Assembly (NCBI GenBank): GCA_003427395.1
Contig: BFEA01000184.1
Location: 135,376 to 159,292 of the forward strand
Reading direction: 5' to 3'
Length of the DNA: 23,917 bases
Origin: Chara braunii
Lineage: Eukaryota > Streptophyta > Charophyceae > Charales > Characeae
Numbering within the stretch: the first letter of the stretch is position 1; each line of letters opens with the position of its first letter. Both the position numbers and the translations under genes were made by a program. The notes under the pieces were generated by a model. That model was not told where the DNA came from and ran no database searches. It saw nothing but the letters and a program-made list of their open reading frames with translations. Below, piece by piece: positions 18,023 through 23,917 of the stretch.

Positions 18023-18612
18023 ATTATGACTTGGGGCTGGTCATCCTCCTAGTACGTAGTCAAGGATTGAGGCTGGCATAATAGTTCCTTAGTACGGAAT
18101 GTCGGGGGTGTATACTGCACTTTACCGCGGGGCCGGGACGAGCTCCAGGGACATACGAGGGAACGGAGGATATTCTAGCTCTCATAGTTTATCATACAAC
18201 ACTGGGTTTTCCAGGGTCAATAGATACAGTCCATGAGTCACGACTTAGGGTTGGTTATCCTCCTAGTACGTAGCTTAAGGGTTGAGGTTGGCAAAACAGT
18301 TCCTTAGTACTCGATGTCAGTGGTATCAGGAGATACTGCACCTTAGCTGGGGGGCCGGAACGGGCTCCAGGGATATACGATGGAGCAGAGGATTCACAAC
18401 TCTCTACTACCATCAACACAATAGACCAATGTAATACACACATGGCTCGGGGTTGGCTATCCTCCTAGTACGTAGCAAAGGGTTGAGGCTGACATAGCAG
18501 TTCCTTAGTACGAGATGTGCGGAGTGTCAGGAGATACTGCACCTTACTGTAGGGCCGGAACGGGCTCCAGGGATATACGAGGGAATGGAGGAGCCCCAAC
18601 TCTCTACCATAA
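18023..18612 (+). repeat. Three tandem copies of a ~200-bp unit upstream of LINE copy E
   Basis: Each unit has, in order, GG.TGG.(T/C)ATCCTCCTAGTACGTAG, GGTTGAGG.TG.CA, AGTTCCTTAGTAC, ATACTGCAC.TTA, GGGCCGG.ACG.GCTCCAGGGA.ATACGA, a GAGGAt/g box and an AACTCTCTA-like tail. CTAGTACGTAG lies at 18049, 18263 and 18465, so periods are 214 and 202 bp. Copies 2 and 3 are closer to each other than to copy 1. The array ends within about 20 bases of the first recognisable ORF2 sequence of copy E. It could be a 5' UTR promoter array, as in some LINEs, or a pre-existing satellite into which a truncated LINE inserted. Confidence 0.9.
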
Positions 18613-18985
18613 TGGAACAGTAGCTCAAGAACTTTAGGAACCAGAAGATCGTCTTCTATCTCAGATGGAGTATCATTGGCAAGGCGTCAGAATCAGAGGG
18701 AAGCTAAGACAACTTATCACGGAAGGAGGAATGGACGCAAGATTGTTTGTTATAGCTAGAGCTCGTTTAGGGAGAAGAGTCATTGAGGGCCTTGCTCACC
18801 CCCATCGTCAAAACGAGGAACTAACCACTTCTACGGTAGAGTGCACCAAGATTGCTAAAGAATTTTTCCAAAACCTCTTCATATCAGGAACAGGTAGCAT
18901 CTCTGACAACCAACGACACAGTGAGATTGATAAATTATTGAAACCAATGACAAAATCTCTCTTCGAATCCCTAAAAAATAGTTGG
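18611..18985 (+). pseudogene. LINE copy E: pre-RT linker
   Basis: The frame at 18665-19024 reads HWQGVRIRGKLRQLITEGG, then LFVIARARLGRR and STVECTKIAKEFFQNLF. The last block (T...C-x-x-I-x-x-x-F-F-x-N-L) is the conserved segment just before the RT in plant LINEs and matches copy B. There is no natural start codon context; the ORF2 start and the endonuclease are missing. A frameshift near 18985 moves reading to the RT frame. Confidence 0.75.
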
Positions 18986-19838
18986 AGTTGCCTTTTACAA
19001 AGGAAGAAGTACAGACTGCACTAATGCTAATGGAGAAGGAAAAAACTCCAGGTATTGACGGATTACCTAAAGAATTTTGAGAATCCCTATGAGACTTCAT
19101 CTCTCAGGATCTAATGCAGTTCTATCAGGATGTTTGGACAACTGGTTAGATGAGAAAGATTGTGGGGCAAGGAGTCTTAATATTACTATATAAAAAGGGT
19201 GATAAATGTAATATTTGCAATTACCAGCCCATCACACTACTCACTGTGGTTTATAAACTCATCTCAAAAGCTTTGACCAATCATTTAAACAAAATTATAG
19301 CTGATATAATTCATCCTTCCCAAACGGGCTTTATTCAAGGAAGGAATATTCATGAGAATATTTTGTTAATTAATAAGTTAATTAAACTCTCGCGTCAATC
19401 TAAGCATAATGCTGCATTTATTTTTATAGATTTTAAGAAAGCATATGATCATGTAGATTAGTTTTTCCTTGAGAAATGCCTAGACAAATTTAACCACGGG
19501 CTGAATTTCAGAAGGTGGATTAAGATCTTACATGAGAATGCTACTACGAGAGTCATGGTTAAAGGTAATGTAGCTCCCCCTATATCGTTGCAGAGATCAG
19601 TAAGGCAAGGGGATCCAATCGCCCCATTCTTTTTTGTAATTATTATGAAAACTCTCGCGGCTAACCTCCGCCAACACAAAGACATAAGGCGTATTCAAGT
19701 TGCTTCCATCCCTAAGGAAGTTCTACCGGTTTACTCTATATTTGCTGACGACCTCTCGTTGATGGTTGATGCTTCACAAGAAAATATTATGGCAATCCAA
19801 CGAATCATGGATGAATTTGTAAACTTTCAGACATGAGG
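18986..19838 (+). pseudogene. LINE copy E: reverse transcriptase domain
   Basis: A single frame from about 18990 to 19838 contains FTKEEVQTALMLMEKEKTPG, IDGLPKEF, YKKGD, NYQPITLLTVVYK, HPSQTGFIQGRNIHENIL, FIDFKKAYDHVD (block A, first catalytic Asp), QRSVRQGDPIAPFFF and IFADDLSLMVDAS (block C, FADD intact). All RT catalytic residues are present. The frame is cut only by stops at 19078, 19090, 19147 and 19459, of which at least three fall at positions where LINEs carry Trp. The enzyme would copy LINE RNA at a nicked target in the nucleus. Frame preservation with intact FADD implies relatively recent loss of activity. Confidence 0.9.
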
Positions 19839-20400
19839 GTAAACTAGGGAAACAAAACACTTGGTTGAAGGATCCACTATCAAGGAGGTAGGTCACCGGA
19901 AAGGCCAATGATCAAATGGCTCTCTCCTGAAACACCAATTAGAGTCTTAGGAATATCTCTTTCAGCGCTCGACAAACCAACTTCCAATAATGTTGTGATC
20001 ATACAACATGCACATTCAAAACTAGAATTATGGAAGGACAAACACACATCGTTACTGGGTAGAACACTAGCAATTAACAATGTGGTTCTGGCCTCAATTT
20101 GGTATAAATCTGCTCTTTGGACTCTGGATAAAGTAACCATAAAAATAACAGCCTTCCTTTGGTGTCGTAATCATGAATGTGAAAATGTCATTAGTAGGGT
20201 GGCATGGTTATCTATTATCCAACCCAAATCAAAAGGCGGTTTAGGCGTTATCGATCCGAGCACCGAAGCGATGGTTTTATCCATACAATGGCTTAAGCGC
20301 CTCCTATTCTATCCCCAGACCCCTTGGAGCAAGCTGGCCTATGAACAAATAAGAAGACTAGCTCCCCCCACTGCAGAGGTAGTTGACCCCCTCATGTAGC
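19830..20400 (+). pseudogene. LINE copy E: RT thumb and post-RT region
   Basis: After a frameshift near 19830 the frame reads MRVN-stop-GNKTLG-stop-RIHYQGG. Copies B and D have Trp at both stops (TAG 19845-19847, TGA 19866-19868). It then stays open over IRVLGISLSALDKP, GRTLAINNVVLASIWYKSAL, ISRVAWLSIIQPKSKGGLGV and VLSIQWLKRLLFYPQTPWSK to about 20399. These are the blocks expected after LINE RT. Confidence 0.85.
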
Positions 20401-21200
20401 TGGAAAATCGATTCTGGTAACTCCCGAGGGGCACTTCAACAGTACTCCCAAATCTGGAACTCTCTAACCGCCAAGCCGCCAAAGTTGATCTAGCTAGAGA
20501 TCCGTTTTGGATTGATCTGTTAAAAACATGGAGGGAATTACCTCTCACAGATAAGACGGCACCTGAAAGATGGTAAGAGCCTAAGAGGTATGTCAACAAC
20601 CACTATTCAACAACACACTCATCAGAGACTCTCAAGGCTATACCCTTAATTGTTCAGATTCACCGTGGAAAGGGTGGATCAAAAATGAAATTACACGCAT
20701 CAGGAACATCTGGAACAATGTGGACAAAGACTGGATAGACCCATCGATTCTTCATGGAAGACTAAGATACTGCCCCCATCAGAAAGAAGCCCTTGAACAA
20801 ATAATTGACATATTTCCTTGGAATGGGTCAGAATTCCGAGAAAAGGACCCACTCTTACCCCAAGCGATTGGGTGTCCATATCTGATCAACCAAGATTGGT
20901 GGGAAATGTAGTTGAAGTGCGCACTACAGGGGATATTTTGATGTCTATATTTGATTTGAGAGAGGATGAATACCTAAAGTCAAGACCACAGCAGCAAACT
21001 GGATGGTTCAAAAAGGACAGACTATTTAGGATCAGGGTCCTAACGATCAAGGAAAAATGGCTGGCCTATAAACCAGACACTCGTATTTTTCACCTCCCCT
21101 TAGATTCGGTATGCTGGTCCTGGTCTTCTGCGACGGTCACAGGACGCTCTCACACCAAGATGCTTCACACACTGTCAGTCAACTTCACTTAAATATAAAG
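20400..21200 (+). pseudogene. LINE copy E: middle domain of unknown function
   Basis: Spread over three frames: DPFWIDLLKTWRELPL, then NCSDSPWKGWIKNEITRIRN, DPSILHGRLRYC, then RKGPTLTPSDWVSISDQPRL and VGNVVEV, and LFRIRVLTIKEKWLAYKP. The order and key residues (SPWKGW, GPxLxxxDWV, VGxVxxV, FRIRV) match copy B's uninterrupted frame and copy F. Frameshifts occur near 20600 and 20830. The GPxL..DWV...VGxV part could be a small beta-barrel (SH3-like or KOW-like); that is inference from pattern only. Confidence 0.8.
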
Positions 21201-21590
21201 GATAAAATAGAAGACCGATGAATGAAATACCTAAATGTAAGCAAAGAAGAGTTGCGACTAGTCAAGTGGTTCCATTCCATCAAATCTAGACCTTATGAAA
21301 TGACATCGCTGCAGTGGCAAATCACTTATCGCCGCTTACCAACTAATGACTAGATTATTGACAGAACCTCGCTCGAACAAAAAAAAATAGCCCTACCCTG
21401 GTGTAAGTTTTGCAAATCAGCCTTCCCTTCCAAACTAATCTCGGAAACTATAAAACATATTTTCTTGCAATGTCCACGTTCTGTATGGCTATGGCGCTGG
21501 TGGGACAGGATTTGGAACCATGTAGAAACATCCTTCCCCTAGCCATGGAATTGAAAAGCTCTTGTCCTCGAGACCTGGAACCCGATCCAA
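21201..21590 (+). pseudogene. LINE copy E: zinc knuckle region
   Basis: Frame with VKWFHSIKSRP, TSLQWQITYRRLP, then PWCKFCKSAFPSKLISETIK, HIFLQCPRSVWLWRWWDRIW. The Cys-x2-Cys (TGT at 21402-21404), His and Cys spacing with HxxxxxC is the LINE C-terminal CCHC-like knuckle, thought to contact target DNA or template RNA. Stops at 21351 (TAG), 21540 (TAG) and 21552 (TGA) lie in the same frame. Copy B has Trp in the matching positions (TNEW; TFWPWDW). The frame is otherwise continuous into the C-terminal domain. Confidence 0.85.
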
Positions 21591-22058
21591 GTGGATAACT
21601 TTACATCCAATCTATTTACAATCGGAAGAAGAGCGGTCATTTGGGCATTATGGACTCGTAGGTGTACTTATGAGATGGAAGGTGCCAGACTTGATGGTCC
21701 CGAATTTACAGAAACCATTAAGCATCAAATCCAAGTAGAAATTACTACCAGATGGGAGTCCCTAAAGGAAAAACTCAAATTTCTGAATTCAAAAAAGGAC
21801 ATTAAACAACACATCAAGACATTTAATCAGAACAGGCTTGGAGAGGACCAAGGAGGGAAGTTGGGGCAGGTGAAATGGGAAGGAATACAAGAGAGTGCTC
21901 AGGTGGTGTTCCCAATAAATTACTGCTTACTCTTCAATGATTGGAGTAACATTGATTTCATCATCCCAATGAGACCGCTATCAAAATTTTCGGAACTTTT
22001 TCCTTCTTCTGGACTACCTGTAGTTCCCAAATCATGGTATGTGCCTAACTCAGAATAA
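21555..22058 (+). pseudogene. LINE copy E: C-terminal domain
   Basis: An open frame to 22058 (TAA follows) reading RRAVIWALWTRRCTYEMEGA, EITTRWESLKEKLKFL, DIKQHIKTFNQNRLGE and FIIPMRPLSKFSELF. Copy B shares this part (CILEIEGA; DIAKIITCFCKEWLGG; LGIPLRPAIDFPDLF), which supports a real conserved C-terminus and not chance. The A/W-I-W-A-L-W/R-x-R-R segment is common after the zinc knuckle in LINE ORF2. Confidence 0.8.
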
Positions 22059-22459
22059 GTATCAGTGTTCATTCCAGTGCTCTTTTTGAAGGGCTTGCTC
22101 TCACTCTATAAACTCTCACTCGGATAAGTAGGTGGAAGTGCTAGGTGGACATGCATATCTGGCGCCAGTTTCAGGGTGAAGAGGCATAGGAGTCAAACCT
22201 CCTTATCCTTTTATATCTCTTCCTATCTTTATGCTCACTATCATCTGATCAGAAGGGACACTGGGCCCGTTTCCCAGCACGAGTTGTACCTTATCTTTTC
22301 AAGTGCTAATGATGTAAAGGGACGTCGGACCCATTTTCCAGCAGGTGGAGCTCCCCACCAATGGAACGGAGCCCTCTATCAAGCAGGGAGAGTAGAGGGG
22401 GTGACTGCTCTTATCAGCACCTCCTCTACTCCCCGTCAATGATGTTTAAAAAAAAAAAA
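22059..22459 (+). other. LINE copy E 3' UTR and A12 tail
   Basis: Noncoding sequence after the ORF2 stop. It contains two copies of the family motif 64 bp apart (22255 and 22319), a GGAGCTCCCCACC block and ends TTTA12 at 22448-22459. Parts match 13027-13197. No long frame with motifs. Confidence 0.75.
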
Positions 22460-22460
22460 C

Positions 22461-22866
22461 ACTCTAAATCATACAACGTAACACTGTGCACCCTCATGAA
22501 GACCTGTAGTAGCATGTTCATACCTAGCTCCTGAAGTCCCCGTGCAATCGGGCTTGCACGGCGTCTGCTTCGACCAGGGCTTAGCAGGGGGTTAGGTGTT
22601 TCTGCTTAGCCCGGGTGCCTGCAACCGATGTCTGGTCAGGTCAGCCTGCCAATATGGCATGGGTGATGGTCCCGAGTGGTTAACACTAGGGTAGGACAGG
22701 GGAGGTGCGGGTGCGTCAGGGCCAAAAGGATAAGAGGAAGGGTGGGTGGGGTCTTTAGAGGGATTCAACTGGACAACCGAGTGGCGGAGTACTGTGGGTA
22801 ACTGTCATTAGTCTAGTATCCCACCTCTACAACAACCTGGGCTTAAAAAAAAAAAAAAAAAAAAAA
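22461..22866 (+). mobile_element. Structured noncoding segment with A22 tail, possible SINE
   Basis: Between the tail of copy E and copy F lies about 385 bp of noncoding DNA ending in 22 A (22845-22866). CGTGCAA-TCGGGC-TTGCACG (22541-22560) is a perfect 7-bp hairpin. GGGCTTAGCAG (22577-22587) pairs with CTGCTTAGCCC (22602-22612) with one mismatch. GGTCCCGAGTGGTTAACAC near 22676 resembles a class-II tRNA D arm (A box), but I find no convincing B box at the expected distance. An A-tailed retroposed noncoding RNA is plausible; a LINE 3' UTR fragment is the alternative. Confidence 0.4.
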
Positions 22867-23700
22867 CTTGGATTACTCCTATCCACTTGATTGGATTCGA
22901 GGACGGTGTCTTTTCTCTCCCCTACTCTTCAGCACACATTCTTGAGCGGAGGACTCCTTATACATTGGGGATTGGCCATATGGTGTGAGTGGGAAGGCAC
23001 CTCATATACTGTTCTGGTCCCTCCCCCACACACTTCCTCGTTCGAGCGCACATGGGGAGCGCGCGTCAAGCTTTGGCCTGTGATACTTTTTGGCTCAATC
23101 TGGTAAAAATATGGCAGCACCTCCCCGTCCAAGACGCCTTGATGAGGTTCTCCACCAGCCCATTCGGTAACCACTAGCTCATCGACCACCAAGGGTGTGT
23201 CTTTCGAAATCCTGAATCTCCCTGGTCAATATGGGTCAAGCATGGCATCACCCGAATTGGAGACATTTAAGACCAAACCACCAGAGATTGGAAAATAGAG
23301 GTCCAGCTACGACCGATCCTCCATTACGCTCACCATCTCGCGGATAGCCTAGACCAGATTGTTTTCTCGCCTGGGTACTCATATTGTGAGGGGTCCCTCC
23401 CTTAACGAATCCAACTGGGTTGCAGTCTGCTTAGAGGACACCCAGATGTTCATCATTGGCAATATAGTGCAGGTCAGGTTTGATGAGGCCCTCATTCGGC
23501 GGTACCCGCAACACGAAAACCACACATTCAGGAGACTCAATTCAGACAGGGTGGAGTGGCATGCCCAGAGCAAAGACAACATCTACTGAGGAAGGGGTCA
23601 GAGGGGCAGCCAGGAAAGACCTCATGCAGGATAATATTTGGCCTAGCTTGTTAAACCACCAGTACTTGGCCCATACATGGGCCGCGAGGCATCCCCATTA
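22867..23700 (+). pseudogene. LINE copy F: middle-domain fragment joined to an endonuclease-tail piece
   Basis: The plus strand reads DTFWLNLVKIWQHLPVQDAL, PFGNH-stop-LIDHQGCVF, ESPWSIWVKHGITRIGDI-stop-DQTTRDWK, then RGPSLNESNWVAVCLED, IIGNIVQV and TFRRLNSDRVEW. These align with the middle domain of copies B and E. The stop at 23268-23270 falls where B and E have Trp. After about 23590, AGCTTGTT and TTAAACCACCAGTACTT (23644-23669) match the endonuclease-tail piece of copy D (encoding LLNHQY), so two non-adjacent ORF2 parts are joined. No RT core here. The copy is broken by stops and frameshifts. Confidence 0.75.
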
Positions 23701-23859
23701 ACGGGCCTGAGGAAGCAGGGTTTGCCCGAGTGGCAGCCGGTCGGCCCAATAAGGCCGGGCTACAGTATTTGCGGGATGACACATAGCACATGAAAAAAAA
23801 AAATTGAACAATGTAAATCCTATAAAGGGAAAAAAAAAACAATGCTGGAATGACCTGGC

Positions 23860-23917
<58 letters not shown>
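23701..23917. repeat. Short A runs and terminal (CT)n microsatellite
   Basis: Two A runs of 9-10 bases (about 23793-23802 and 23831-23839) precede a (CT)n run from about 23862 to the window end. The run continues beyond the window. Confidence 0.9.

Larger units (their letters stand above)
18611..22459 (+). mobile_element. LINE copy E, most complete ORF2, 3' UTR and A tail
   Basis: Order on the plus strand: pre-RT linker (18611-18985), RT (18990-19900), post-RT region (19900-20400), middle domain (20400-21200), zinc knuckle (21390-21480), C-terminal domain (21560-22058), 3' UTR (22059-22447) with two family motifs (22255-22281 and 22319-22343), and 12 A (22448-22459). No ORF1 and no endonuclease are visible, so it is 5'-truncated or rearranged. 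I count only a few frameshifts but many in-frame stops, most of them at Trp positions. Target-site duplications are not obvious; ACTCT occurs on both sides (near 18602 and at 22461). Confidence 0.9.

Noticed and set aside
18300-18330. tRNA-Met primer binding site of an LTR retrotransposon (TGGTATCAG...)
   Set aside because: The match breaks after nine bases, the string lies inside a tandem unit, and no LTRs, gag or integrase are visible.
19078-19461. Alternative genetic code with TGA/TAG read as Trp
   Set aside because: TGG is still used for many Trp codons in the same frames, all three stop triplets occur, and the copies also have frameshifts, so decay is the simpler explanation.

Overview
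The window looks like non-genic, repeat-dominated nuclear DNA from a eukaryote with a large genome. I see no intact host gene, no rRNA, no CRISPR array and no operon-like layout. Non-LTR retrotransposon ORF2 remains of the kind seen in plants and green algae, many poly(A) tails, long (CT)n and (GT)n microsatellites and a 630-base assembly gap point to a plant-lineage genome (streptophyte alga, fern, gymnosperm or similar). That is an inference; the sequence alone does not name the species.

The main theme is one family of LINE elements. Its remains occur at least seven times: a 3' end at 1-140 (minus); a long 5'-truncated copy at about 7380-11231 (minus, 'copy B'); a linker piece at about 12890-13017 (minus); a 3' end at about 13027-13197 (plus); a 3' end with a 25-A tail at 16394-16540 followed by rearranged ORF2 pieces at 16541-17622 (plus, 'copies C/D'); the best copy at about 18611-22459 (plus, 'copy E'), with reverse transcriptase, a conserved middle domain, a zinc knuckle, a C-terminal domain, a 3' UTR and an A tail; and a middle-domain fragment at about 22867-23700 (plus, 'copy F'). 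All are broken. Every in-frame stop I could place in copy E from 19840 on, where copy B still reads through, sits on a Trp codon, which suggests G-to-A (antisense C-to-T) decay. Copy B's RT active site reads FTND instead of FADD, also explained by G-to-A changes.

Layout: 1-140 LINE 3' end; 141-2330 no recognisable gene, with hairpin-rich, CpG-rich DNA at about 650-1500; 2340-2930 about five copies of a 124-bp tandem repeat; 2930-7380 mostly unassigned, with a (CT)n tract and a 26-bp palindrome; 7380-11231 copy B; 11232-12912 two inverted, GTAC-rich segments flanking microsatellites and the gap; 12890-13197 LINE pieces; 13808-14998 minisatellites including a 1.1-kb CAT-rich array; 15137-15950 a tandem duplication of about 405 bp with a proline-rich antisense reading frame; 16081-17622 LINE pieces; 17628-17725 a tRNA-like sequence; 18023-18612 three copies of a 200-bp repeat; 18611-22459 copy E; 22461-22866 a structured, A-tailed noncoding segment; 22867-23700 copy F; and a terminal (CT)n run.

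The points most worth following are the Trp-to-stop pattern, a conserved domain between RT and zinc knuckle that may be an SH3-like fold, the tRNA-like sequence with a large anticodon-loop insertion, the tandem repeats just upstream of copy E, and a short motif that recurs near LINE 3' ends.
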